Assembly (NCBI GenBank): GCA_032718565.1 | Contig: JAVGVS010000304.1 | Span: forward strand, 248,001 to 312,000 | DNA length: 64,000 nucleotides | DNA from: Distichodus sexfasciatus | Taxonomy: Eukaryota > Chordata > Actinopteri > Characiformes > Distichodontidae | Reading direction: 5' to 3' | Part shown: positions 11,664-21,995 of the stretch, piece after piece | Numbering within the stretch: the stretch's first letter is position 1 | Layout: every line of letters starts with the position of its first letter | Notes under the pieces: generated by a model | What the model saw: only the letters and a program-made list of their open reading frames with translations | Database searches by the model: none | What the model was told of the DNA's origin: nothing | Position numbers and translations under genes: made by a program

Positions 11664-12717
11664 TCACGCCCGAGACTCCCTGCCCATGAGCTGCTCCATC
11701 ATCTCCATCATACGAGTGAGCAACTGACTGTCTGCCTGTTGTGTGTTTTGAAACATCTCTGGGGCTGCAGATGAGCAGGAGGAAGGCTGATGCTGTACCT
11801 GACTGGGCACCGATGTAAGCTCAGGCTGACGGCATATTTGAGCATTTGGTAAAGTGCAAAAATGATTGGACCGGAACAGCTGGCAACTCTGTCTTGGGGC
11901 GATCATTCAGATCACGTTCGCTGCTAAACACTGCAGTTGGGTGACTCCGTAAGTTCACACCGGCATTTCCCTGGCTCCTGAATTCCCTCTGGTAATCATC
12001 AATTCTGCTCTGTATTTCTTTCGCACTCCATTCTTGAATAGGCTTGCATCTGAATATGCTTGCTAAACTGGGTTCAGGACAGAATTTTATAAACATCCTC
12101 GTCACCTCCTCTCCTATGCTGTCCAAACGTTTGCCTTGTCTTCGCAGTCCCTCATCTGCTAGATCAGCTGGTTTGTTCAGTCAGATCCAGTAGTCCACAG
12201 GATTCTCTTTAGCTCTGGGGAGAGTGGCATAAAAGTCTGCGAGTGGTAGGCAGGAGGGCACTTCACTGAAGTACTGCATGAGGATTCCATAAATTAACTC
12301 AGGGTTATGTCTGACGTTGAGCATAGCATTACTGCGCAGGCTAACTTTAACAACGCCCTTTGCCTTTCCAGCGAGTCTACTCATTTCCTTAGCTTGTTCT
12401 TGAATAGGGCACATTTGTTTTCTCAAGCAAGCCTTTGTCCTGTCTACCCACTCTTCAACGCCATACTTATCAGAGCCATCACCCCTAAATGTGTCATGCT
12501 CTGACTTCATGTGCACTGTTACTTATGGTGTCAAGGTACGTGTACACTGTTCTGTGTGTGCTGGCGTCTGAGTGTAACTGGGTGAATTGGTTTGGCACTC
12601 AGTGCTTACATTAACTAAGCCAGCAGACACTAGTTTCGCAACTATCGACTCACCAATATGCGAACCTAATTGCCCTACCATGTCCGTGAGGTGATCAAAT
12701 GCAACTCTAAAACTCTA
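11664..12717 (-). pseudogene. Gypsy gag region
   Basis: Three minus-strand blocks, 12690-12540 (MVGQLGSHIGESIVAKLVS), 12516-12181 (EEWVDRTKACLRK, then FYATLPRAKENPVDYW) and 12126-11664 (VTRMFIKFCPEPSLASIF, QSRIDDYQREFRSQG), look like a fish gypsy capsid-type gag broken by stops and frameshifts. I see no clean CCHC zinc knuckle in any one frame, although Cys-rich sequence occurs at 11530-11650. Gag starts almost directly after the 55-bp LTR remnant, so its leader is deleted. Confidence 0.6.
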
Positions 12718-12772
12718 AAATTCACCTAAAAGTCTTCACTCTCTAAATTATGTTCTTTTCAACTCCGTTACA
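12718..12772 (-). repeat. Remnant of gypsy 5' LTR (55 bp)
   Basis: It matches the first 55 bp of the 3' LTR (4610 to 4556) with a single mismatch, then diverges abruptly into gag-like sequence. The rest of the 5' LTR, the primer binding site and the gag leader are missing. Confidence 0.85.
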
Positions 12773-12900
12773 TATATCAACACTTTAAATTTGTTAAACC
12801 AAGCATTGTTAATGGCAATATTTAACCATAGATAAACGTTTTCAAGTTTAATGCAAACCAAGGCTGCTGACTGGGATGAGCTTTACAAAATCGTAGATAT
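12773..12900 (-). mobile_element. L1-type LINE fragment, upstream half of split copy
   Basis: The minus strand encodes INNAWFNKFKVLIY up to the gypsy insertion point. The codons continue in frame at 4296 once the gypsy element and one TATA copy are removed. Upstream of about 12830 the frame is broken, and homology becomes unclear by about 12900. Confidence 0.7.
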
Positions 12901-13028
12901 TGCTTTTTTTACAGACATATTAAACAGATATTTACAGAAATAATAAAATAATACAATAGATGATCTCATTTTTACACGTTCTAAGTATTATGATACATAA
13001 TCGTAAATATCTCAAAAACTGAACCAAG

Positions 13029-13997
13029 ATGGCGAGGCCACGTCCAGACGCCTTCCCGACCGCTCCGTACAGACTGTGCTCGTTTTATGTTATTTATTTA
13101 TTTTTTTCTACGGCTTGTGCAAAAACGTCACCGGGGTTAGTTACCTATGACAGTAGAACATTACTGGAAATAGGAAATCAGTTTTCGCGTTTAATTTTGA
13201 CCAATTTTAAGCCTGACCCATCGTGGCCGTCTGAGATACTACGAGGCCCGGACGACAACAATGGACGCAACACTGATCCGTGGCGCAGAACAAAGAGGCG
13301 CCGGGGAAAACGTGGCGGCGTCCGCAACAGAATGAGAGAGCGGGCTCATCGCACACCACTACCGAGTATCCTGCTGGCTAATGTTCAGTCACTGGACAAC
13401 AAGTTGGACAATCTACGGGCCAGAGTTACTTTCCAACGCGACATGAGGGACTGTAACATGCTGTGCTTTACTGAAACATGGCTGACCCCCACCGTGCCGG
13501 ACTGAGCTGTTATGCCGTCGGACTCATTCTCTGTGTTCCGCATGGACAGAACGGCGGAGTCCAACAAGGCTAAAGGTGGAGGAGTGTGTTTCATGATCAA
13601 CAACAAGTCGTGCGACGCACGGAGTGTTTCTACTCTCTCCAGCCGCTGCTCACCTCATCTGGAATACCTGAGCATTAAGTGTCGCCCCTTCTACCTGCCT
13701 CGCGAGTTCACCTCGGTCATCGCCATGGCGGTCTACATCCCACCCCACGCGGACACAGGTACAGCTTTATCCGAACTGCACGATGTGCTGTGTGCGCTCC
13801 AAAACAAACACCCGGATGCAGCGCTCATTGTAGCAGGGGACTTTAATAAGGCAAACCTCAGACAAGTTATGCCGAACTTTTACCAACACGTTACATGTCC
13901 GACTAGAGGAAACAATGTACTGGACCACTGTTACACGCTGTACAAGCACGCTTACAAAGCTTGTACGAGTCAACGAGTTTGCGGATGTAGCAGTTAG
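13029..13997 (+). pseudogene. LINE endonuclease (APE-type), truncated
   Basis: The frame from ATG 13029 (AAGATGGCG context) is interrupted by TGA at 13503-13505, then open to 13997. Endonuclease motifs are visible: ILLANVQSLDNKLDNLRAR, MLCFTETWLT (catalytic Glu), GGGVCFMINNKSC and ALIVAGDFNKANLRQ (catalytic Asp-x-Asn). The next conserved motif, SDH, is missing: after LDHCYTLYK the sequence jumps to the inter-domain linker in another frame. A hydrophobic N-terminal stretch (YVIYLFFSTACA) precedes the domain. Confidence 0.8.
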
Positions 13998-15818
13998 CTT
14001 CGTTAGCAAGCTTGCGAACGAAGTCATCCCAACGGTGAGAGTTAAAACCTTTCCAAACCAGAAGCCGTGGGTGGATAGATCAATTCGCGCTGCTGTGAAC
14101 GCCCGGACTGCTGCTTACAACGCCGCTCTCACTACCGGCGATATGAGCGCTTATAAAGCGGCCTCCTACAAACTTTGCTGCCAGATTCGAGCTTGCAAGC
14201 GCAATTTCAAACAGCGAATTGAATTGAAATTTCATCAGGGTGACGCACGAAGCTTGTGGCATGGACTACGCACTATTATGGACTACAAAGCTAAAGACAC
14301 CGCGATGATCAGCGCCGACTCCACATTTGCCAATGAGCTGAACGCGTTCTACGCCCGCTTCGAGGTTAGCCAGGCGGCTACTGCTACCAGCCGGCCGGCG
14401 ACCGAGGATGGTGACATCATCAGCATCGCAGAGCACGACGTCCGCGCTACGCTGAGGAGGGTGAACACCAGAAAGGCAGCGGGTCCAGACGGCATCTCCG
14501 GGCGCCTGCTGCGCTGCTGCGCTGACCAACTGTCAGGTGTGTTCACCTCCATCTTCAACGAGTCTCTGGCGAAGTCTGTGGTCCACACCTGCTTCAAGAA
14601 ATCCACCATCGTTCCCGTGCCCAAGAACAATAAACCTTCATGCCTGAATGACTACCGCCCTGTTGCACTGACATCGGTAGTTATGAAGGTGTTTGAAAGA
14701 CTGATCAAGCACATCATCTCCTCCTCCATCCCAAGCACCATGGACCACCACTCCAGTTTGCCTACCGCTCTAACAGATCTACAGAGGATGCCATCTCCCA
14801 GGTCCTGCACACCTCCCTCAGCCACGTGGACAAGAAACAGGGTAACTATGTGAGATTATTGTTTATCGACTTCAGCTCAGCATTCAACACAATAGTGCCC
14901 TATAGACTGTTTAATAAGCTGAAAGACCTAGGACTCAACACCTGCTTGTGCACGTGGGTGCTGGACTTTCTCACAGGCAGATCTCAGGTGGTGCGGGCAG
15001 GCAGGTCTGTCTCCAACAGCATCACCACCAACACAGGAGCTCCTCAGGGGTGTGTACTTTCTCCGCTGTTGTACTCACTATACACTTCGGACTGTGTGGC
15101 CACTCATGACTCCAACAACATTGTAAAGTTTGCGGACGACACAGTGGTGTTGGGCTTAATCTCCAACAACGATGAGACGGCCTACGTGGACGAGGTGGAG
15201 AACCTGGCACTCTGGTGCCAGGAAAACTGCCTCCAGCTGAACGTCAGCAAGACGAAGGAGCTGGTGGTGGACTTCAGCCGGGGACAGCTCAACTACAGAC
15301 CCCTCTCCATCAACGGTGCTCCGGTGGAGAAGGTGTGCTCGTTCAGATACCTTGGCGTTCACATCTCTGAGAACCTGACATGGGCTGGACATATCAATGT
15401 TCAGGTCAAGAAGGCAAAGCAGCGTCTGTACCACCTTTGGAAGCTGAGAAATTTTCGGGTTTCCCCTGCTGTTCTGAAAGCTTTCTACTCGGGTGCTGTG
15501 GAGAGCATCATTACACAGAACATTTTGTCCTGGTATGGGAACAGCTGTGTTCAGGACCAGAAAGCCCTCCAGAGAGTGATCCGAGCAATGGAGCGCTGCT
15601 GCACGTCAGCTCTCCCTTCCCTGCAGGACATTTACTCCAAGAGATGTAGGACCAGGGCAATTAGGATTATAAAAGACCCCTCTCACCCAGAAAACAAACT
15701 CATTCATCTCCTGCACTCAGGCAGAAGGTTCCGCACCATCATGGCCAAAACAGAGAGACTCAGGAGGAGTTTCTATCCTCAGGCCATCCGTCTTCTGAAC
15801 AAGGACATGCCATTTTAA
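13915..15818 (+). pseudogene. LINE reverse transcriptase, frameshifted
   Basis: The frame 13915-14853 gives the linker and the start of RT (KAAGPDGISGRLLRCCADQL, LNDYRPVALTSVVMKVFERL). A one-base shift near 14755 moves the rest into the frame 14826-15818: LLFIDFSSAFNTI, GAPQGCVLSPLLYSLYT, IVKFADDTVVLGL (catalytic Asp pair), and LNVSKTKELVVDF, FRYLGVHISENLTW. The C-terminal FYPQAIRLLNK is the usual end of this LINE class. Apart from the frameshift the RT is well preserved, so the copy is fairly young. Confidence 0.87.
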
Positions 15819-16432
15819 GTTCCGCTATTACATCTGCTAATACATACCTCATATCATTACGATAACTTACACTCTAAATGTCCATGTTATTACATGCTGC
15901 TATTACATACCTCCTATCAGTACGATAACATACTGTAAATGTCCATGTTATTACATGCTCCTATTATATACCTCATAGTGCTATGATAACTTATACTGTC
16001 TGACTGTTATATAAACCTTAACTGTGATAATCACTTATACTGGTTGCCAAATTTCGTTGTCCATATCACATGCTCTACTCTGTCTGCTATGTACAATGCA
16101 GCAGTTGCACTTGGCACTTTAAAGAAATCATTTCATGGCACCTGTTCTGTCTTAGCACAATTTTGCAATCTCAGGTTCAAACTTGCACATGTAACTTCAT
16201 ATTGCACATGTAACTTATGTTCCTTATTGTATATTATAGTTTAATTTTTTTTCGTCCTGTTTCCCCAACCTCCTTATTTAAGTCAGTCTCATGTTTGTAA
16301 GTTTGTATTGTATTGTATTGTGTCTATTGTTTTCCCTTGTCTATTGCACAGTTAAAAGAGCAGATCAGGATACATTTCACTGCATGTTGTACCTGTATAA
16401 CTTGTACGTGACAAATAAAGATCTTGAATCTT
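15819..16432 (+). other. 3' UTR and tail of the Rex1/CR1-type LINE
   Basis: Non-coding AT-rich sequence includes two tandem near-copies (about 60-70 bp) of a 'TACATACCTC...GATAAC...CTGTAAATGTCCATGTTATTACATGC' type unit at about 15830-15960. It ends with GACAAATAAAGATCTTGAATCTT. Confidence 0.75.
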
Positions 16433-17511
16433 GGGTTTCTGTGGAACAAACGTAGCACTAACGACGCAGCCCGGGTTCGCGTCTGTTGTTGGCTGGCGCC
16501 ATCGTCTGGAAATAAATACTGTAATATCTCCAAAATGTAAGCAGCACAAATGATAATTTTTGCGGCACAAACGTAGCACAAATCGGAATTTTCATTTGTG
16601 CTGTTTGTAGGGGGAGCAACCTAACGCAGCTTAAAGAGCTACCGTCCTTTTTTGTAGTCGTATACACTCCCATCGACCCAACCGCCATATTAGCAAATAT
16701 TTGCATGTTGTGAGCTTGAAAACGAAAGCAAAAAGTGGGAAATGAAAATGCGAAACGGAAAACGGAAAGGCAAAGTGCAGCAGATGGCGCTGCAACTCAT
16801 TTGAGTTTGTAATTTAATTTACACAGCCTCAGCGCTGTTCGTGTTGAAAATGAAAATCCAAACACTCACTTTGTTTTCTATTTTTTCCTTTGGAGTTTTC
16901 ATTTGAATTTTGTCAGAGAAGTACCGATAAGCTTCAGAAAAAAATAAATATGAAGAAAATATTTAATTTTCATTATCATTTTAGTAGTTATTGTGCGTTC
17001 TCTCAAGGTAAAGTAAATGTAAAGTGGACATTGCGTTTTTCATTAGCGATTTCATTTTAATTATGACACTAAAACACCGCGAGTATATGGAAAATGCAAA
17101 AGAGATAATGAAAAGACAAGGTGTTATTTTAATTTTACATTAGATTTTTTCACAAATAACTCGTGCCTGAGTGGAAAATGCAAATGGTGTTATTTCGATT
17201 GCTTTTTCAATTTTGCAGGATCTTTGCGCTTAGAAATGGAAAACTAAATGGCAAAGTGCAGATTGCTTTTCCATTTTATCATTTTCTTTTCTGCAGGAAA
17301 TACTTTCCATAGTGTAAATGCCACAACACTTGCCAAATAAACTAAACTGTGCGAAGATAAAAATGTCAGCCATCTGGAGGTACTTTAAAATAAATGATAT
17401 TGACAGCAGTAAAGCAGACTAATATTTTAATATTTAATATTTTATTTAATTGTTGCTTTTTTATGTTTTGATACATATAGGACAAATAAATGGCTAAAAA
17501 ATTAGTATCAT
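16433..17511. other. Unassigned region with recurring purine-rich words
   Basis: No protein is supported. The left part contains twice the word ACAAACGTAGCAC (about 16446 and 16567). The right part, about 16735-17330, repeats words such as GGAAAATGCAAA, GGTGTTATTT and GGCAAAGTGCAG. It could be an old non-autonomous element, but I see no clear terminal repeats. Confidence 0.4.
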
Positions 17512-17632
17512 TGTCACGGCTGCGCCGTCCTCGGCAGCCGTGCCACGTTCACGGCCCCCAGAGTTCTCAGTCTGGGAGGTAAGTCTCTCTTGGGATCACG
17601 TTTCGGTGTCCTCCCTTCGTGTGTATTAGATT
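17512..17632 (+). repeat. Truncated 5' LTR of chromovirus
   Basis: About 120 bp match the start of the 3' LTR (19891 onward) up to TGTATTAGA. The sequence then switches to TTGGTTTATTG, which also occurs at 20254 inside the 3' LTR, and then to gag. The middle of the LTR is therefore deleted, with the leader gone as well. Confidence 0.85.
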
Positions 17633-17639
17633 GGTTTAT

Positions 17640-18120
17640 TGTCAGTCCCTGCCGGGACGTCGGGCTGAGCCTGGAGGCGCTGATGTCGCTAGCCACCGGC
17701 TTGGACAGCCACCTGAGAGAACACCGGCCTTCTCACTCCCCTCCAAGGCGCCCCCTGCCGCCTCAAGCCCCTGCCAGTGCTCCGAGTACCCCTGCCCTGA
17801 GGGACTCGTCGCCGGAGCCAATGGAGCTGGGGGCCTCATCGATTCCTCCCCAAGGAGCACCCCAGGCGTCCGCAGACCGGCAGCCGCAAAGGCGGGCAAG
17901 GGGTGCCTGCCTATATTGTGGCCAGCAGGGCCACTGGAAAAAGGACTGCCTTCGCAAAGAGACTGCTACTCAGGTGGACAATATTGAGCACAATCAGTTC
18001 ATTGTTTCTGTTGAGTTGCGTGTTTTTGATTCTGTTCTGTCTGTGTCTGCCCTTATAGATTCCGGATCGGCTGGGAACTTCATTGCACAATCCCTGGTGT
18101 CATCCCTGTCTGTCCCTTAG
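17640..18120 (+). pseudogene. Chromovirus gag end and protease start
   Basis: The open frame has a Pro-rich linker, the zinc knuckle CLYCGQQGHWKKDC (C-x2-C-x4-H-x4-C) and the retropepsin site VSALIDSGSAGNFIA. It ends at TAG 18118-18120. The protease continues in another frame (TPVRVHALDGRSFGD), so there is a frameshift near 18100. Confidence 0.85.
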
Positions 18121-18122
18121 CC

Positions 18123-19421
18123 ACTCCGGTCAGGGTTCACGCTCTAGATGGCCGCTCCTTCGGGGACGTGCCCCTTAGCACCATGACACAACCCATCACA
18201 CTCCAGATAGCTCCCGCACACACAGAACAGATACCATTCGTTGTTTTGCCCAACTCCACGCACTCACTAGTATTAGGTCTCCCATGGTTACGACGACACA
18301 ACCCCCACATCGACTGGCTCAACCACAGAATAATCTCCTGGTCACCTTCCTGCACACTCACCTGTCTCTCACGTCCTGTCCACTCCACCTCTGTCAAAAG
18401 CCCTCAGCCAGCAGATCTCAGTTCAGTTCCCCGCGAATACCACGACCTCCAGGAGGTCTTTTCGGCCGCTAGGGCGACCTCCCTTCCTCCGCATCGGCCT
18501 TGGGACTGCGCAATAGACCTCCTGCCAGGGAAAACACCTCCTCGGGCACGTGTTTATCCGTTGTCCGAGCCGGAGAATCAGGCGATGGAGGAGTACGTGT
18601 CTGAGGCCCTCCGGCAGGGGTATATCAGCAAGTCACGGTCCCCTGCTTCCGCCAGTTTCTTTTTTGTCAAGAAAAAAGATGGCGGGCTCCGGCCCTGTAT
18701 CGATTACCGTCGGCTCAATGAGGTCACTGTGAAGTTTACCCACCCACTTCCGTTGATCCCAGCGACCATCGAGCGGCTCCAGGGGGCAACCATCTTTACC
18801 AAGTTGGACCTCCGGAGTGCGTACAACCTGGTGCGGATTCGGGCAGGGGACGAATGGAAGACCGCCTTCAGCACTGCCTCCGGGCACTATCAGTACCACG
18901 TGATGCCGTACGGGTTGGCCAATGCCCCCTCTGTGTTCCAGAGTTTTGTTAACGATGTCCTTCAGGACATGTTGGATCGTTTCGTGGTGGTCTACATAGA
19001 CGACATCCTGATTTTTTCCAAAACCCGTGCGGCTCACGTGGAACAAGTCCGGAGGGTGCTGCGTCGCCTGCTCGCGCACCAGCTGTACGTGAAGGCCGAG
19101 AAATGCGAGTTCCACAAACCTGAGGTCTCCTTTCTCGGCTACTGACTCAGCGCTAGGGGGATCTCTATGGAGGAGGCCAAGGTGCACGCGGTGTCTGAGT
19201 GGCCTGAGCCCAAGACGGTAAAAGAGTTACAGAGGTTTCTGGGGTTCGCCAATTATTATCGTCGCTTTATCAAAGGGTACAGTATGGTGGCCGCCCCTCT
19301 TACGTCCCTCCTTCGGGGCAAACCTAAAACTCTGCGTGTTAACCCCGAAGCATGGGAGGCCTTTTGCCAATTAAAAAAACCTATTCACCTCTGCACCATT
19401 CTTGAGGTTGCCCGACCCTGA
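18123..19421 (+). pseudogene. Chromovirus reverse transcriptase
   Basis: The frame contains the protease end (LVLGLPWLRRHNPHIDW), then RT: CAIDLLPGKTPPRARVYPLS, SFFFVKKKDGGLRPCIDYR, FTKLDLRSAYNLVRIR, YGLANAPSVFQSFVNDVL and the active site VVVYIDDILIFS. A TGA at 19143-19145 follows FLGY, and the same frame then continues with the RT thumb (LQRFLGFANYYRRFI). A frameshift near 19395 ends it. Confidence 0.9.
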
Positions 19422-19890
19422 TAAACCGTACACCGTAGAAGTAGATGCCTCGGAGGTAGGGCTGGGGGCAGTCCTGTCTCAAACCCATGCAGGTAAGCTG
19501 CACCCTTGTGCCTATTATGTGTCTCTCCTCAGGCCAGTTACCGCGGGACCACTGCACGAGGGCGCCGCGGCCAAGACTCCTCCCGAGGTCCTGGAGATCG
19601 AGGGTGCACCTGCCCACAGGGTCCATGGTCTCCTGGACTCCCGCAGGCGAAGGGGTGGCCCGCAATATCTCGTCAACTGGGAGGGTTATGGTCCCGAGGA
19701 GAGGTGCTGGGTCCCGGCACGGGACGTCCTCAGTCAGGAGCTGATTGAGGACTTCCACCGCTCGCGACCGGATTGCCCGGCCCCCGTCCAAGGGGCTGTC
19801 CTCCCAGTAGGGCTCCGCCCCTTCGTCGGGGTTTACAGAGGGGTCGTCCCAGACGCCTCCCGGGTGGGCGTGGCCCTGGAGGGGGGGTAC
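19402..19890 (+). pseudogene. RNase H stub fused in frame to chromodomain
   Basis: The frame starts with the RNase H opening (YTVEVDASEVGLGAVLSQ). At about 19516-19530 it passes directly into the integrase C-terminal tail (SLLRPVTAGPL) and a chromodomain (GGPQYLVNWEGYGPEERCW, LIEDFHRSRPDC). The rest of RNase H and the integrase zinc and catalytic modules are deleted without breaking the frame. The frame runs on into the LTR. In intact elements of this group the chromodomain binds modified histones and steers integration. Confidence 0.85.
19878..19890 (+). other. Polypurine tract of chromovirus
   Basis: GGAGGGGGGGTAC lies directly before the TGTCACGG start of the 3' LTR. Confidence 0.75.
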
Positions 19891-20828
19891 TGTCACGGCT
19901 GCGCCGTCCTCGGCGGCCGTGCCACGTTAACGGTCCCCGGAGTTCTGAGTCTGGGAGGTAAGTCTCTCTTGGGGATCACGTTTCGGTGTCCTCCCTTCGT
20001 GTGTATTAGATCACGTTAGGTTTTGCGTAGCAGTGCACCGCCCCGTTAGCTTGCGCCCCACTTCCGGGTTCTGAGTCCACACTTCGTGTGCCATTCCTAG
20101 TAGTTCACGTCCCGATTAGACCGCTCCCACTTCCGGGTTTTTGTCTTCACTTCGTGCGCCCTTCCCTGGATAGTTCATGGGTGAATTAGATCGCGGCCTT
20201 ACTTTCGTTTTGATTGAGTTCAGCTGTTCATGCTTTAGTTCCCATTTCCGTATTGGTTTATTGTTTGATTGCCTCGTTTCGTTCCATTATTTAGCCCAGC
20301 CGATCCGAGGCGTTCTTTGAGTTCTTCTCCCTCATATTTTGGTGTTGTGTGGTCACATTTTGTTGGAGCTCTCGTTTTCATTTGGATCAAGGCAAGTCTG
20401 GTTTTTTCTCCCCGTTTTGTGTTTTTCATCTCTTGCCTTTTTTCACCGCTCCAGGCTCGTGCCGCCCGCTGACGTGGTGCCCTTTGTTTTGAGCTGCTCT
20501 GGGCTTCTTCATCTCCACTCAGGACAGTCGTGGATCCGTTCCCGTTTTCCCAGGTTGGGACTTCGGAGTCCATTTTTTTCCTGGTCCTGCTGGAGACTTT
20601 CGCCAGAGGCTCTCCTTGTTGTTCGCCACAGCGGGGGCACGAGACTCTCCAGTTTTTGTTGTTTTTTTTTTTCTTTTTTTTTCTGGATTAATTTGGCAGA
20701 CACAGTGATTTCCGTTTTTCCCCGTTTTTTCATTTGGACTGTGTGGACAATAAAGCCTGTGTTTTTTCCTCCTCCACTGCGTTGCTTTTTCCCCTCTTTT
20801 TGTCTCACCACACAGCACCCCCATGACA
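19891..20828 (+). repeat. 3' LTR of chromovirus (938 bp)
   Basis: The LTR starts TGTCACGGCTGCG and ends CCATGACA. Its first 120 bp are shared with 17512-17632 at high identity. It contains an AATAAAG polyadenylation-like signal at about 20749 and long T-rich tracts. ATCAT follows as target duplication. Confidence 0.88.
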
Positions 20829-20917
20829 ATCATTTATTTTATAAAATGACATATTGAGGCTCAAGTGTACTTTAATTTATATTTTGGTTTTTCAAAGTGG
20901 TTTTTTGAGTTTAGACT

Positions 20918-21790
20918 ACCGTATTTCCCCAACGATAGGCCGCTGCTTATACATCAATTTTACAAACCCGTGTATTGGGTGCGGCTTGCTTAAATGGGGC
21001 GGCCTATTAAAAAAAAACATTAAAACGCATTCGCTAAAAGTATAATTCAGTGCACAAAAAAGACGGCATACCCAAATGATTTGTAGAATTTAAATGTACT
21101 CTTTATTGCAGCAACGAACAACAACGCTAAACAAAGATAGATCAGTGATGTGCTGTCACTTAATTGGCGCTGCCGCATCCAGTCTCGTTGCTGCAATGTA
21201 AAAATTACTTTTTCAGGCCTTTGCTACATTAAATTACATCCTAGTATATAATACAAGCAAGGCAAAAACAGAAATAAAAGGAACAAAAGTTTATTGTTGG
21301 CTGGGAAAAGGTAAGTTTTTCATTTTCGTTTGAACGATGGGGTGGGGGTACTAGTACAGCTATGTCAATCATCCGTCTACATGTAAATTCCTCAGTATAA
21401 AATTAGCAACACTGAAATGCAAAAATTATTAGGCTTATCTTTCTTCAAATCCTTCAAAATCAGATCCCTAAACGTCATCGTCGTCGCCGATTGTAACCTG
21501 TGCTGCTTTGCTGTCGCTGATGTCGGACACGCTTTCATTACTGCTATCGCTCTCGGATATTGCGGACGTTGCTTGTACTGCTGGTAGGCTTGTAGGTGGA
21601 GGATCGATTTCGGCTTTGCGAAAACCATTCTGTATGTTTTCTGGTCTCACGTTGTTCCACGCTGAAATAACCCATTCGGACGCTTGACTGTACGTCGCTG
21701 CCGGCCAGATGGAGTGATCGCCGTTAATCTATTCACAAAGTTGGGTTGGGAGCTGGGTGTATACTACGCAAGCCATGATGACTTTCACCT
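20918..21790 (-). mobile_element. pogo/Tigger-like transposon remnant
   Basis: A minus-strand frame, with a stop near 21728, encodes a transposase C-terminus: QASEWVISAWNNVRPENIQ then NGFRKAEID, ending in an acidic tail (SDISDSKAAQVTIGDDDDV). This Trp-rich region after the DDE domain is typical of pogo/Tigger/jerky transposases. The low-coordinate end starts with TACCGTATTTCCCC AACGATAGGCC, a possible terminal repeat. The DDE core is absent, so this is the 3' third only. The family call is from recall of motif style. Confidence 0.5.
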
Positions 21791-21995
21791 TGATATTTTA
21801 GCGGGGATGTATCAATAGGGTCTGGCTGCAGATTTGCACTTGCACTCTCAGATTTGCACTCGCACGCCCAGACACCTGCACTTCCGCAAGTATAGTGGGA
21901 TCTGTTGGATTAAGATTTTATATTGTACTATTTTATAAAACTATTGTCAGTTTATCCAATAATAAAAATTGATTTTTTTTTTTTTTAATCTAAGA

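Larger units (their letters stand above)
4297..12772 (-). mobile_element. Ty3/gypsy LTR retrotransposon (degenerate, interrupted)
   Basis: The element is in minus orientation with gag, protease, RT, RNase H and integrase in the usual Ty3/gypsy order. Its outer ends are TGTAACGG (12772 and 4610, minus strand) and CCGTAACA (4297). Both flanks carry the 4-bp duplication TATA (4293-4296 and 12773-12776). A 12-base purine-rich tract abuts the 3' LTR. The coding region has several frameshifts, a premature stop inside integrase and an L2 LINE inserted in the protease region. The 5' LTR survives only as 55 bp. The element cannot be autonomous. Confidence 0.88.
13022..16432 (+). mobile_element. Rex1/CR1-type LINE, near full length but mutated
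   Basis: A plus-strand non-LTR element about 3.4 kb long. One ORF has an endonuclease part and a RT part, followed by a 3' UTR of about 600 bp. It ends in a short repeat of ATCTTGAATCTT with no poly(A). It has an in-frame TGA at 13503, a gap or shift near 13950 that removes the C-terminal part of the endonuclease, and a frameshift near 14755. Related 3' ends are at 32630-34290 and 47300-48056. The Rex1/CR1 assignment is from RT style and could be off by a clade. Confidence 0.85.
17512..20828 (+). mobile_element. Chromodomain Ty3/gypsy element, internally deleted
   Basis: A plus-oriented element with TGTCACGG...ATGACA ends and a perfect 5-bp target duplication ATCAT (17507-17511 and 20829-20833). 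It has a 120-bp remnant of the 5' LTR, gag with a zinc knuckle, protease, RT, a stub of RNase H, a chromodomain, a polypurine tract and a full-length 938-bp 3' LTR. Most of RNase H and all of the integrase catalytic core are missing. Two frameshifts and one stop break the polyprotein. It is non-autonomous. Confidence 0.9.

Noticed and set aside
20235..20857. Overlapping frames of 100-170 codons on both strands
   Set aside because: They lie entirely within the 3' LTR of the chromovirus, are Phe/Ser-rich from T-rich tracts and show no conserved motif.
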